Shown here piece by piece: positions 47,100 through 56,631 of a stretch of DNA of 64,000 nucleotides; within the stretch, counting starts at the first letter, position 1, and every line of letters starts with the position of its first letter. Both the position numbers and the translations under genes were made by a program. Source of the DNA: Thermolongibacillus altinsuensis (GTDB lineage Bacteria > Bacillota > Bacilli > Bacillales > Anoxybacillaceae); assembly GCF_004341205.1 (NCBI RefSeq), contig NZ_SLUL01000007.1, positions 62,001 through 126,000 of the forward strand. The letters are read 5' to 3'. The notes beneath the pieces were generated by a model. That model made no database searches. It was not told the origin of the DNA and saw only the letters and a list, made by a program, of their open reading frames with translations.

Positions 47100-48515
47100 T
47101 TATCCTGCTTGTTTTTCAACGTTCGCATGTTCATTTAAAGCACTATGTTTGCGACCATACAAGAAATAAATGACAAGACCAATCAATAACCAAGAAGCGA
47201 AACTAATCCATGTCATCAATGGCAGCTGCAAAGCTAAATAACCACAAAATGCTACCGCTGCTAACGGAATCCAAGGAACAAAAGGAACTGTGAAGCTCCG
47301 TTTCAAATTCGGTTTGGTTTTACGCAATACAAGAATACCGATCGATACCATCATAAACGCAAATAACGTACCGATATTCGTTAACTCAGCTAATTTATTT
47401 AACGGTACAACTCCAGAGAAAAAGGATATGCCAACTCCCGTCACCCATGAGTTAATGATTGGCGTTTGCTTACGCTCACTCACTTTCGCAAATAACTTTG
47501 GTAATAATCCGTCGCGGCTAATCGCATAAAATAAACGTGTTTGCGCATAAAGCATGACAAGCAATACGGTTGTAATTCCTGTAATCGCTCCAATTGAAAT
47601 AAATCCCGCTACCCAATCTTGATGAATATAATTTAACGCAAAAGCCACCGGATTTTTTACGCCAAGCTGGTCGTATGGAACAATTCCTGTCAAAATGAGC
47701 GAAACGACGATATATAAAAGTGTACAAATCGCTAAAGAAGCGATGATGCCAATCGGCATGTTGCGCTGCGGATTGCGCACTTCTTCTGCTGCTGTCGATA
47801 CCGCATCAAAGCCTAGATAAGCAAAGAAAACCGTAGCGGCTCCCGCTGCCACTCCCGAAAAACCAAACGGCATAAACGGCGTCCAGTTTTCAGGTTTCAC
47901 ATACCATGCACCGACAGCGATAAAAAGTAAAATAACAGCGACTTTAATCACAACCATCACCGCATTAAAACGCGCCGATTTTTTCACACCTTGCGTTAAT
48001 AAAAGAGTAATGAACAGAACGATCAAAATAGCTGGAAGATCAATGAATGTTCCTTTTGCTGGATCATATGCGCTTGTTAACGCTTTTGGAAGTTCAATAC
48101 CAAATCCCGAAAGAAGCCCTTGAAAATATCCAGACCATCCCGCTGCGACCGCAGAGGCCGCTACCCCGTATTCTAAAATTAAATCCCATCCTAAGATCCA
48201 AGCAATGATTTCGCCAAACGCTGCATAGCTGTACGTATAGGCGCTGCCGGAAACAGGAACAGTTGAAGCGAATTCGGCATAACAAAGTGCCGCAAATACA
48301 CAAGCAAGCCCTGAGAGAATGAATGAGAGAACAAGAGATGGTCCCGCATGTTTCGCGGCAGCAACACCCGTTAAAACGAAAACTCCTGTTCCGATAATCG
48401 CTCCGATTCCAAGCATCGTTAAATCGAATGCTCCTAAATCTTTTTTCAATGCCGCTCCTGTTTTTCCTGATTCATGTATAAGCGCTTCAATCGATTTCTT
48501 TCTGAATAAACTCAT
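47100..48515 (-). CDS. Cationic amino-acid transporter, YfnA/ApcT-like
   Basis: 471-residue APC transporter with twelve membrane segments. LGIGAIIGTGVFVLTG is the helix-1 loop binding the amino-acid backbone, and FFAYLGFDAVSTAAEEVRNPQRNMP is typical of the CAT branch, which includes the structurally studied Geobacillus kaustophilus ApcT homologue. Proton-coupled amino-acid uptake is expected. Monocistronic; 233 bp of AT-rich sequence separate it from the divergent SLH gene. Confidence 0.9.
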   Translation of the reverse strand: MSLFRKKSIEALIHESGKTGAALKKDLGAFDLTMLGIGAIIGTGVFVLTGVAAAKHAGPSLVLSFILSGLACVFAALCYAEFASTVPVSGSAYTYSYAAFGEIIAWILGWDLILEYGVAASAVAAGWSGYFQGLLSGFGIELPKALTSAYDPAKGTFIDLPAILIVLFITLLLTQGVKKSARFNAVMVVIKVAVILLFIAVGAWYVKPENWTPFMPFGFSGVAAGAATVFFAYLGFDAVSTAAEEVRNPQRNMPIGIIASLAICTLLYIVVSLILTGIVPYDQLGVKNPVAFALNYIHQDWVAGFISIGAITGITTVLLVMLYAQTRLFYAISRDGLLPKLFAKVSERKQTPIINSWVTGVGISFFSGVVPLNKLAELTNIGTLFAFMMVSIGILVLRKTKPNLKRSFTVPFVPWIPLAAVAFCGYLALQLPLMTWISFASWLLIGLVIYFLYGRKHSALNEHANVEKQAG

Positions 48516-48748
48516 CGCTGCAAACTCCTCTCATTTTTGTCAATCGCTTGTTTGATTTTTCTGAAAATTATATAGCAACTTTTTACTGTACAGTTCAAAA
48601 GTTTATGAAAATAAAAAAATCCTTTGTCCGTTTTATACTTTAACGCTAAAAACGGATAAAAACAATAGTTTTTTGCAATTGAAATTATTTTACTATTTTC
48701 ATAGAATGGTAAAAGAATCATAGATGAGGATAAATTTGGAGGATAACC

Positions 48749-51265
48749 ATGATCAAAAAGAAGCTTTTTATTACCATTACTTTGTTTTTGTTAATCTCCT
48801 TCACCCATGTTGCTTTCGCTAACGCTGCTTCGATTTACGAGCAGTTCACGGTGACACCTGGCGTTACATATCAAGATGTTCGCATCAATGAAACCAATAC
48901 AAAAAAAGCGATTCGGACGTTGAAAATTGACTTGAATAATCCGTACGCGAAAGTCGAGCTAGGCATTCCAAATCCGCTCACTGCGCTCTCTTCAACATCC
49001 GCTCAAGCGAAAAGAAAAAGTTATGAAAATCATCATGTTGTCGGAGCGGTCAATGCCGCTTTCTTCCGTCCATCACTGCGTTTACCTGCGTTTTTGATCG
49101 TTGAAAACGGAAAAATCGTCAATCTCGGCGTTATTTCAACAGGCTATGATAAGTATATGAGTGTCCCGACCGCTTTTGGCATTCATTCCAATGGCAACGC
49201 GATCATTGATCGCTTTTCATATGATGCATCTTTTACAGTCGGAGACGTCACAGCCGTTTTCAACTCGATTAATAAACAAAGAGGAGAAAATGAAATTATT
49301 TTGTACACCCCCGAATATGAGTATAGCTCCACGAAAACAAATGAATATGGAATGGAAATCGTCGTAACAAATCTATCAAAATCTCTTGATCATGATTTGA
49401 CACTTGGAGAAGCAGTGACTGGAACCGTTCAACATGTAACAAGTTATGGAAAAGGAAATTCAACCATCCCAAAGAACGGTTGCGTCATTTCCATTCATGG
49501 TGCAAAACAAGCAGAAAAATTTAAGAACATTCAACCAGGGGAAACGATCACAATCACCATTGACGTACATGAACCTTGGAAAAACGCTCAATTTATTCTA
49601 GCCAGCGGACCGATGCTCGTTAACAACGGAAAAGTAGAAATGACAATGTCCGAAAACAGTCCCCAAGCAAAAACGCGCCATCCACGAACGGCGGTCGCCA
49701 TTGATTCATCAGGAAAAAAAGTATTTTTTGTCACGGTCGACGGCCGCCAACCGGGCTATAGCGATGGCATGACGTTAAAAGAGTTTGCGCAATATCTTGT
49801 GAGCATCGGTGCATACAAGGCGGTTAATTTAGACGGTGGCGGATCGACAACGATGGCTGTCCGCCGCCTCGGACAAACATATCCGACCGTTGTGAATTCT
49901 CCATCGGATGGAAAAGAGCGATCCGTTTCTGCGATTTTATTAGCAGTCAGCACCGCTCCTTACGGTCAACCCACTTATTTATCTGTAAAGACGGTGCCAA
50001 ATATCAATAAAGTCACAGTTGGAAGAACTGTTGATTTACAAATCAACTACGTACTCGATGAACATCTCCATCCTCTTCCATTTAATCAAGCGAATATCGT
50101 TTATGAGGTAGAGGGGGGGATCGGAAAAATCGTTGGCAACCGCTTTATCGCCGAAAAAGAAGGGAAAGGAACGATCATTGCTAAATACGGAAAAGCAATC
50201 GCCAAAATTCCGATAACAGTAGAAGTCATTCGTAATCCAAATAAACCTGTTGTTTTATTAAGCGGCATGGATGATAAAAACCAATGGGAAGCCGAATCAG
50301 CGCGAGCAAAAACAACGATCGCAACAAGCAAACAAAACGAACCAACCTTTTTCGGAAAAACAGCGTTAAAGCTTGTCTACGATTTCCGCAAAGCGAACGG
50401 AGCCATTGCAGCTAGTTATCTAAGGGCAAAAAAGCCAATCGCCATGGAAGGTCTCCCAAAAAACATCGGCGTATGGGTATATGGTGACGGAAAGGGGCAT
50501 TGGTTGCGCGGAAAATTAATCGATGCGGCAGGAAAAGTGCACACCATTGATTTTACAAAGGAAGGCGGATTAACTTGGACAGGCTGGCGCTACGTTCGTG
50601 CGCAAGTTCCGCAAAATGTCTCCTTGCCAATTCAGCTAACGAAAATTTACGTTGCTGAAGCTAAAAAAGAAAAGCAAGGAACAGGAGCACTATATTTCGA
50701 TAAGCTGCAAGCAGAATATGTCGACAACTATGTAGAACCATCTTTTAACGACGTACCGCATGATTTTTGGGCACGAAATTCCATTGAATTTCTCGCTGAA
50801 CGCCAAATAATTTCGGGCTATAACGACGGTTCATTTCGACCAAACGACACTTTAACAAGAGCTCATGCCGCTATTTTCTTGGCAAGAGCGTTAAAGATCG
50901 CTCCTGTAGAAAACAGCACGGTTGCATTCCATGACGTTCCGCGCAATCACCCATACTATCCTATTATTTCAGCTGTCGTCAGCAAAGGGATTATGAATGG
51001 CAAGAAAAGCCATACATTTGATCCGAACGGAACGCTCACACGCGCTCAAATGGCTGCGATTTTAACACGTGCTTACAAGCTGAGCGGCATACCTGAAAAA
51101 GATTTTAGCGATGTTCCAAAAAGCTTTTGGGCATATAAAGAAATTTCGGCTTTAGCGGCAAACGGGATTGCCAAAGGATCTAACAGCTCATTTCGTCCGA
51201 ACGATTTCGTGACAAGAGCTCAATTTTCTGAATTACTCGCTCGCACGTTAAAAAGCGTACAGTAA
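48749..51265 (+). CDS. SLH-anchored phosphodiester glycosidase (NAGPA-domain) protein
   Basis: 838 residues. Signal peptide to about 27 (FANAAS). A NAGPA-type phosphodiester glycosidase domain spans about 95-400, with VVGAVNAAFF, RHPRTAVAID and NLDGGGSTTMAV. Then come Ig-like and jelly-roll-like segments (about 405-655), and three S-layer homology repeats (from FNDVPHDFWARNSIEF, FHDVPRNHPYYPIIS and FSDVPKSFWAYKEIS). The SLH repeats bind pyruvylated cell-wall polymer, so the enzyme sits on the outer surface and probably uncaps or hydrolyses a phosphodiester-linked glycan. Own promoter region and terminator. Confidence 0.9.
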   Translation: MIKKKLFITITLFLLISFTHVAFANAASIYEQFTVTPGVTYQDVRINETNTKKAIRTLKIDLNNPYAKVELGIPNPLTALSSTSAQAKRKSYENHHVVGAVNAAFFRPSLRLPAFLIVENGKIVNLGVISTGYDKYMSVPTAFGIHSNGNAIIDRFSYDASFTVGDVTAVFNSINKQRGENEIILYTPEYEYSSTKTNEYGMEIVVTNLSKSLDHDLTLGEAVTGTVQHVTSYGKGNSTIPKNGCVISIHGAKQAEKFKNIQPGETITITIDVHEPWKNAQFILASGPMLVNNGKVEMTMSENSPQAKTRHPRTAVAIDSSGKKVFFVTVDGRQPGYSDGMTLKEFAQYLVSIGAYKAVNLDGGGSTTMAVRRLGQTYPTVVNSPSDGKERSVSAILLAVSTAPYGQPTYLSVKTVPNINKVTVGRTVDLQINYVLDEHLHPLPFNQANIVYEVEGGIGKIVGNRFIAEKEGKGTIIAKYGKAIAKIPITVEVIRNPNKPVVLLSGMDDKNQWEAESARAKTTIATSKQNEPTFFGKTALKLVYDFRKANGAIAASYLRAKKPIAMEGLPKNIGVWVYGDGKGHWLRGKLIDAAGKVHTIDFTKEGGLTWTGWRYVRAQVPQNVSLPIQLTKIYVAEAKKEKQGTGALYFDKLQAEYVDNYVEPSFNDVPHDFWARNSIEFLAERQIISGYNDGSFRPNDTLTRAHAAIFLARALKIAPVENSTVAFHDVPRNHPYYPIISAVVSKGIMNGKKSHTFDPNGTLTRAQMAAILTRAYKLSGIPEKDFSDVPKSFWAYKEISALAANGIAKGSNSSFRPNDFVTRAQFSELLARTLKSVQ

Positions 51266-51273
51266 AAAATGAA

Positions 51274-51304
51274 GGGACCGATCAACATGCGATCGGTCCC
51301 TTTT
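51274..51304 (+). terminator. Terminator of the SLH protein gene
   Basis: GGGACCGATC-AACATGC-GATCGGTCCC plus TTTT. Confidence 0.9.
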
Positions 51305-51498
51305 GTCATTCGGTATGAGTGAATAAACTCCTATTTTGCGTTATCCTAGATCATTAAAAAATATAAATTTTTAATTTACAAATTTTTCTGATAATTATAT
51401 AATAACTTTGTGACAAATTTATGAACATCAGGAGGTGAACTTTTTAGAAAACGCTTACTTTACAAAAATTTACAAAAAAATAAGGGAGGTCATTAAAA

Positions 51499-51840
51499 AT
51501 GCAAGAAAACGTATTACAACATTCAAAAGAAATGAAAAGAAAGTTGGATTACTCAGCAATCGTTCAATCTTCTTCATTTCAGCAATTGATGAATGCGAAA
51601 AAAGCATTTATTTTACCAGCGTCACTTTTCTTCTTAGCATTTTACTTTACACTTCCAATTCTCACTTCATACTCTACCATTTTAAATCAACCAGCGATCG
51701 GTTCGATTAGCTGGGCTTGGGTATTTGCATTTGCGCAGTTTATTATGACATGGACACTCTGCATCCTCTACTCCAAACGCGCGGCCACATTCGATAACAT
51801 GATTGAAAAAATTAAACAAGAGATCCAACAAAGGAGCTGA
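51499..51840 (+). CDS. DUF485 small membrane protein (YwcB-like)
   Basis: 113 residues with two membrane segments and basic ends. DUF485 proteins accompany acetate-type sodium/solute symporters, as ywcB with ywcA in B. subtilis and yjcH with actP in E. coli; the symporter gene starts 6 bp later. Ribosome site AAGGGAGG. It probably assists the symporter. The 193 bp before it are AT-rich promoter sequence without a gene. Confidence 0.88.
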   Translation: MQENVLQHSKEMKRKLDYSAIVQSSSFQQLMNAKKAFILPASLFFLAFYFTLPILTSYSTILNQPAIGSISWAWVFAFAQFIMTWTLCILYSKRAATFDNMIEKIKQEIQQRS

Positions 51841-51846
51841 AAAACG

Positions 51847-53388
51847 ATGAATGTATTAGCATTTGTTCTATTTTTAGCGATCGTTGCTCTCACTCTTGTC
51901 ATTACGTACTATGCATCGAAAAAAACAAATACAACTAGTGAATTTTATACAGCAGGTGGCGGATTGACAGGGTGGCAAAACGGATTAGCCATCGCTGGTG
52001 ATTATATGTCCGCAGCCTCGTTTTTAGGAATCGCTGGAATGATTGCGCTATCAGGATTTGACGGTTTCTTCTACAGCATCGGCTTCCTTGTTGCTTATCT
52101 TGTCGTTTTGTACATTGTTGCTGAGCCGCTTAGAAATTTAGGAAAATATACCATGGCAGATATGATTGCAGCCCGTTTTGACGATTCGAAAGTACGTGGG
52201 ATTGCGGCGTTAAATACGATTGCGATTTCCATTTTCTATATGATTGCCCAACTCGTTGGGGCAGGCGGACTGATTAAATTATTACTTGGAATTGATTATG
52301 TGTATTCCGTTTTAATTGTCGGAATATTAATGACCATTTATGTTGTATTCGGCGGAATGACCGCAACAAGCTGGGTACAGATTATTAAAGCTGTTCTTTT
52401 AATGGTCGGAACATTTATCATTTCATTTATCGTCTTCGCGAAATTTGACTTCAATTTTGTAAAAATGTTCAACGAAATGAAAACAGCTACTCCACTAGGT
52501 GACGCATTCCTCAACCCAGGCAACAAATTTAAAGATCCACTCGATACAATTTCATTGAACTTAGCCCTAATTTTAGGAACAGCAGGACTTCCTCATATTT
52601 TAATCCGTTTCTTCACAGTAAAAGATGCACCCACTGCTCGTAAATCTGTCGTATATGCTACTTGGATTATTGGATTATTTTACGTCATGACCATTTTCTT
52701 AGGCTTCGGCGCAGCCGCTTTCGTTGGCTATGACAAAATCGTTGCTGCCAATCCATCTGGAAATATGGCCGCACCGCTTTTAGCCGAAGCATTAGGCGGC
52801 GATTTCCTCTTTGCATTCGTTTCAGCCGTTGCTTTTGCAACCATCTTAGCCGTCGTGGCCGGACTTGTGTTGTCAGCAGCCTCTGCGTTTGCTCATGATT
52901 TCTATAGCCATATCATTCGCCGCGGGGAAGCTACTGAGCGCGAACAAATGCTTGCAGCTCGTTGGGCTTCTGTTGGCGTCGCCGTATTATCCATCATCCT
53001 TGCTTTATTCGCTCAAAAAATGAACGTTGCCTTTCTTGTTGCCCTTGCTTTTGCTGTCGCTGCAAGTGCTAACTTGCCAATTATTATTTTAACGATCTTC
53101 TGGAGAAGGTTTAATACAACAGGAGCGATCACAGGAATGCTTGTCGGTCTCTTTAGTTCCCTTATTCTTGTAGCGATCAGCCCGAACGTATGGTCACCAG
53201 AAGTTGGAAAAGCTATTTTAGTTGGCGAACCAATTTTCAAACTTGCCAATCCAGGAATTGTTTCCATTCCATTAGGATTTATCGCCGCCATTGTCGGTAC
53301 ACTTCTGTCTTCGAAAAAGGCAGACAGCAAAAAATTTGATGAAATTCTCGTAAAAGCGAATACAGGGATTAAAGAATTGACAAATTAA
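51847..53388 (+). CDS. Sodium/solute symporter, acetate-permease type (YwcA/ActP-like)
   Basis: 513 residues, thirteen membrane segments of the SSS family. FYTAGGGLTGWQNGLAIAGDYMSAASFLGIAG and the GTAGLPHILIRFFTVKDAPTARKSV segment are typical of ActP-type monocarboxylate uptake. With the DUF485 partner it forms a two-gene operon that ends at a strong terminator. Acetate is the likely substrate, but propionate or pyruvate cannot be excluded. Confidence 0.9.
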   Translation: MNVLAFVLFLAIVALTLVITYYASKKTNTTSEFYTAGGGLTGWQNGLAIAGDYMSAASFLGIAGMIALSGFDGFFYSIGFLVAYLVVLYIVAEPLRNLGKYTMADMIAARFDDSKVRGIAALNTIAISIFYMIAQLVGAGGLIKLLLGIDYVYSVLIVGILMTIYVVFGGMTATSWVQIIKAVLLMVGTFIISFIVFAKFDFNFVKMFNEMKTATPLGDAFLNPGNKFKDPLDTISLNLALILGTAGLPHILIRFFTVKDAPTARKSVVYATWIIGLFYVMTIFLGFGAAAFVGYDKIVAANPSGNMAAPLLAEALGGDFLFAFVSAVAFATILAVVAGLVLSAASAFAHDFYSHIIRRGEATEREQMLAARWASVGVAVLSIILALFAQKMNVAFLVALAFAVAASANLPIIILTIFWRRFNTTGAITGMLVGLFSSLILVAISPNVWSPEVGKAILVGEPIFKLANPGIVSIPLGFIAAIVGTLLSSKKADSKKFDEILVKANTGIKELTN

Positions 53389-53396
53389 CGAAAAAT

Positions 53397-53425
53397 CGCC
53401 TCGCTCTGTTAAAGAGAGCGAGGCG
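53397..53425 (+). terminator. Terminator after the symporter gene
   Basis: CGCCTCGCTCT-GTTAAAG-AGAGCGAGGCG followed by a T-rich stretch. Confidence 0.88.
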
Positions 53426-53484
53426 GTTGCTTTTTCGTCTTTTTCGTGTTCATTCATGCCGCTGTCATGTTCCTCTTTTTACGT

Positions 53485-53904
53485 TTACGCCTTTTTTATG
53501 ATTTGATTGATCACTTCTGAAAATACAAGACCCATCGCAATCGCTCCAGATATCATAAATGCTTTTGCAGCCAATTGAAGGGCAAGGTTGTAGTCATCAA
53601 TGACAAAATGCCGCATGGCCTCGTATGCCAATCCCCCGGGAACTAAAGGAATAATCCCTGAAACGCTAAATATCGTCATCGGAGTTTTATAAATCCTCGC
53701 AAACAGTTGGCTAATCAGCGCTATGAAAAAGGTAGCAACAAATGTAGCAAGAACAGAATCAAAATCATATTCGACAAACGAAATATAGATGAACCAACCG
53801 ATCATTCCAACCAGTCCGCCGTTTAATAACAATTTTTTTGGAACATTAAAGATGATTCCGAACGCAGCGGTGGCAATAAAGCTAGTCAAAAGTTGTTCGA
53901 TCAT
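53485..53904 (-). CDS. Threonine/serine exporter subunit, ThrE_2 type (YjjB-like)
   Basis: 139 residues, four to five membrane segments, with VSGIIPLVPGGLAYEAMRHFV matching the PLVPG motif also found in its partner. It represents the C-terminal half of ThrE exporters, encoded separately. 19 bp downstream of the partner gene. Confidence 0.87.
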   Translation of the reverse strand: MIEQLLTSFIATAAFGIIFNVPKKLLLNGGLVGMIGWFIYISFVEYDFDSVLATFVATFFIALISQLFARIYKTPMTIFSVSGIIPLVPGGLAYEAMRHFVIDDYNLALQLAAKAFMISGAIAMGLVFSEVINQIIKKA

Positions 53905-53922
53905 CGTTCTCTCTCCGTTTTT

Positions 53923-54678
53923 TTAATAGATTGAAAAAATAAGCGCAATGCCCGTACCAATGGCAAACGCTGTTAAAAATGCTTCTGCCCCTTTTGATAA
54001 TCCTGCAACTAAATGACCTGCCATTAAATCTCTCACAGCATTCGTAATTGGTATTCCCGGTACTAATGGCATCACTGAACCAATGATAATTTTATCAAGG
54101 TCATGTCCAAGTCCAATAGCAACAAAGCACATTGCCAATATTCCAGCAATGAACGAGGCCAAAAATTCAGCAAAAAACTTGATTTTTACTAAACGATGAA
54201 CAAAATCAAGACAGTAAAAACCGCCCCCGCCGGAAATCAACGCCGGCAAAAAGTCACTCCAGCTGCCTTGGAATATAATAGCGAAACAACCGCTCGCAAT
54301 CGCTGCCGCTGCCACTTGCACCCAAAGCGGATAAGCAAGACGGTTAGTCTCCACTTCTTTTAGCATATCGTAAGCTTCTTTCAAAGATAGTTCTCCGCTG
54401 CTAATTTTGCGGGAAATGCTGTTGACAATGATGACCTTTTGCAAATCCGTTGAGCGTTCGGCAATGCGAATTAATTTCGTCGGTCCAGTCCCGTCAATCG
54501 AAAAAATAATTCCTGTCGGCGTCACATAGCTATGGGACTCCCGAATGCCAAACGAAGCAGCAATCCGCATCATCGTATCCTCGACCCGATACGTTTCCGC
54601 CCCGTTTTGCAGCATAATTTTTCCTGCCAGTAAACAAACTTCGACGATTTGATTGGTTCGATCTAAGTGATTGATCAT
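53923..54678 (-). CDS. Threonine/serine exporter subunit, ThrE type (YjjP-like)
   Basis: 251 residues: an N-terminal cytoplasmic domain (AGKIMLQNGAETYRVEDTMMRIA, TPTGIIFSIDG) followed by five membrane segments with SVMPLVPGIPITNAVRDL. ATG 54678 lies 7 nt after GGAGAG. Together with the next gene it forms a split ThrE-type exporter. Actual substrate unproven; related pairs export threonine/serine or dicarboxylates. Confidence 0.88.
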   Translation of the reverse strand: MINHLDRTNQIVEVCLLAGKIMLQNGAETYRVEDTMMRIAASFGIRESHSYVTPTGIIFSIDGTGPTKLIRIAERSTDLQKVIIVNSISRKISSGELSLKEAYDMLKEVETNRLAYPLWVQVAAAAIASGCFAIIFQGSWSDFLPALISGGGGFYCLDFVHRLVKIKFFAEFLASFIAGILAMCFVAIGLGHDLDKIIIGSVMPLVPGIPITNAVRDLMAGHLVAGLSKGAEAFLTAFAIGTGIALIFSIY

Positions 54679-54864
54679 TGTTTTTCTCTCCAAACTTTAT
54701 ACATAGGATGAAACAAAAAGTAAATCTGTACTAAATTTAATTCAATTGAGATATTACAGGAAAAAAAGTTTTTAGACAACCGAATTAGAAGCCAAAGTCA
54801 GCACTTCTAAAAACAGTTAATTTTCATTTTAAGTCATTGAAGGCATGCTCTAATAATGAAAATC

Positions 54865-54892
54865 GAGCAGCAATAAACGCTGCTCTTTTTTA
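54865..54892 (+). terminator. Orphan terminator
   Basis: GAGCAGC-AATAAAC-GCTGCTC plus TTTTTT. No gene ends upstream on this strand; the stretch 54679-55044 otherwise holds only AT-rich sequence and the sasP promoter, so this may mark a lost gene or a small RNA. Confidence 0.7.
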
Positions 54893-55044
54893 GAAATGCA
54901 GTTATTTTATTATTTTAGTTTTTCGTTTATTTACAATACGTTCCAGAATATTGCGATATCCACATATCATTACCATCATAAATTGGGTGATGAGATAGCA
55001 AACTAAACATGCAAGCGATTATCTAATATAAGGAGGAAATAAAC

Positions 55045-55254
55045 ATGGCTAGAAGCAGCAATAAATTGCTTGTGCCTGGGATTGAACAAGCACTTGATCA
55101 AATCAAATATGAAATTGCACAAGAATTTGGCGTACAGTTAGGTTCTGATACAGTCGCTCGCGCTAACGGTTCTGTCGGGGGCGAAATCACAAAACGGTTA
55201 GTAGCACAGGCCCAAAGTCAACTTGCTGGAACTGCTCGTACTCAGTCTAAATAA
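55045..55254 (+). CDS. Alpha/beta-type small acid-soluble spore protein
   Basis: 69 residues. The family signatures are complete: [23 protein letters not shown] with the germination-protease cleavage context, and [19 protein letters not shown]. These proteins coat spore DNA and protect it from UV and heat. AAGGAGG precedes the ATG. It is made in the forespore under SigG in known species; I could not fix a SigG promoter by eye. Confidence 0.96.
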   Translation: MARSSNKLLVPGIEQALDQIKYEIAQEFGVQLGSDTVARANGSVGGEITKRLVAQAQSQLAGTARTQSK

Positions 55255-55262
55255 AATGGATA

Positions 55263-55286
55263 TAGCCGAGTGAGATCACTCGGCTT
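55263..55286 (+). terminator. Terminator of the SASP gene
   Basis: AGCCGAGTGA-GA-TCACTCGGCT, perfect 10-bp arms; T-run weak. Confidence 0.75.
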
Positions 55287-55336
55287 ATGTACAAATTCGT
55301 CGCTCTCAGCATGTTTCGAGGGGAGCCAGGATGGCG

Positions 55337-55383
55337 AATTTCGCCGTCGCCCTCAGGACGTGGGCGGCCTTTTAGGCGAAATT
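55337..55383. other. GC-rich inverted repeat between the SASP gene and rsgI
   Basis: AATTTCGCC (55337-55345) and GGCGAAATT (55375-55383) pair around GCCC/GGGC inner arms. The segment 55315-55395 is much richer in GC than its surroundings and codes for nothing recognisable. Possible RNA structure or foreign remnant. Confidence 0.5.
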
Positions 55384-55401
55384 GGGGCGCTTTCGCTTTT
55401 C

Positions 55402-56631
55402 TTATTCCTCTTGTTTTGGTGTGAATGTTCGTTTCTCAAATTCGTTATCAGGCATAAATAAAGCGTTGTTATCATTTTGAATCCGTTTTAATTTTAGTGC
55501 ATCGTTTTCTCGCTCATATTCTTTTTCATGTTCTCGCTCTATTCTCTGTTGTTCATCATCATTTCCATTTCTATTCTTTTGTGCCCATCTTTCTTTTTCC
55601 CTCTCTTTTCTCCCTTTTCTCTCTTTTCTTTCTTCTCTCTCTTCTCTATCTTCCCGCTTTTTTTCTTGTATTCCCTTCCTTTTTAGCTCTTGTTTTTCTT
55701 GATTTTCTTCTTCAACGAAATAGTTGGAAGGAACTTGTTTTTTCATTTTTGCTTGTTCTTCTTTTTCAAGTTGTGGCTGTTCTTGCTGCTTCGGCTTTTG
55801 TTGAACTTTTTGTTTTCTTTCAAGTTGTGGCTGCTCTTGCTGTTTCGACTCTTGTTCTTTTTTGAGCAGGTTACTTGATGGAGGAAGATGGTTATCATTA
55901 CTTTCATTTTGCTCTCTGTTCACAGGTACATTTTCTTTCTGATTTTGGCTACTTTCGTTATTTTTTATTTTATTTTCTTTTTCGATTAGCCTCATGTATT
56001 TTCCAGTTGTAAATCCTTTTTCTATCGCCTCTTTTCTCAACTCTAACGTACTTTTCTTGGTTGTAACAACGATATCTTGTTTTTGATAAGAGCGTTTTAC
56101 TTCATCTAATTCTTTCGCTAGCCGCTGCGAAGAAGAGCGATTCGCTTTTTTTTCAACGGTGGTAATCAGCACTTCCTCCCCTTTGTGCAAATAACCGTTT
56201 TTCATACTCAATTCAATAATTTTCTTTGTAACGTCAACAAACTTTTTTTCTTTCCAGTCAGAAAGATTGGCAACCAATTTTTTGCCATCTTGATTATAGC
56301 CCCTGATGTTGATCACTTCTAACTTTTTATTGATCATTAATTCAATGCTTGGGTTGATATCGATCGACAAATACGCATACACTTCATTCGAAGTAACGCT
56401 CGAAAACAAACTTAATACCAGGAGACATACTGCGGCGATGCTCGCGACCGCTAATTTAAATGAAGAAAAATGAAAAAACGGTTTTTTTGTTTTTTGGCGC
56501 CGCATTGGAATTCCTTCAATTTCCTGTCCAATTTGATAAGATCCTTCTTTCTTTATTTGAACAAATTCACCGTCAGGGGTTAATAGCGTGACAAAATCAT
56601 CATCAACCTCTAATACAATTCCTTTTTTCAT
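55402..56631 (-). CDS. rsgI: RsgI-type anti-sigma-I factor with ferritin-like C-terminal tail
   Basis: 409 residues. The N-terminal cytoplasmic RsgI domain (about 1-50) binds SigI. One membrane segment (about 53-77) follows, then the conserved extracellular part VYAYLSIDINPSIELMINKKLEVI. From about 230 to 375 the chain is a Gln/Glu/Lys/Arg-rich low-complexity stalk. It ends in a segment (KLKRI, NDNN, LFM, DNE, KRTFTP) matching the ferritin tail in 22 of 30 residues. Known RsgI proteins end in sensory or low-complexity regions; a ferritin-like end is odd. ATG overlaps the sigI stop by one base. Confidence 0.9.
   Translation of the reverse strand: MKKGIVLEVDDDFVTLLTPDGEFVQIKKEGSYQIGQEIEGIPMRRQKTKKPFFHFSSFKLAVASIAAVCLLVLSLFSSVTSNEVYAYLSIDINPSIELMINKKLEVINIRGYNQDGKKLVANLSDWKEKKFVDVTKKIIELSMKNGYLHKGEEVLITTVEKKANRSSSQRLAKELDEVKRSYQKQDIVVTTKKSTLELRKEAIEKGFTTGKYMRLIEKENKIKNNESSQNQKENVPVNREQNESNDNHLPPSSNLLKKEQESKQQEQPQLERKQKVQQKPKQQEQPQLEKEEQAKMKKQVPSNYFVEEENQEKQELKRKGIQEKKREDREEREERKERKGRKEREKERWAQKNRNGNDDEQQRIEREHEKEYERENDALKLKRIQNDNNALFMPDNEFEKRTFTPKQEE

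Noticed and set aside
55497-55878. Hydrophobic plus-strand frames opposite rsgI
   Set aside because: Antisense of the Gln/Glu/Lys-rich stalk; Phe/Leu richness is a codon mirror effect.
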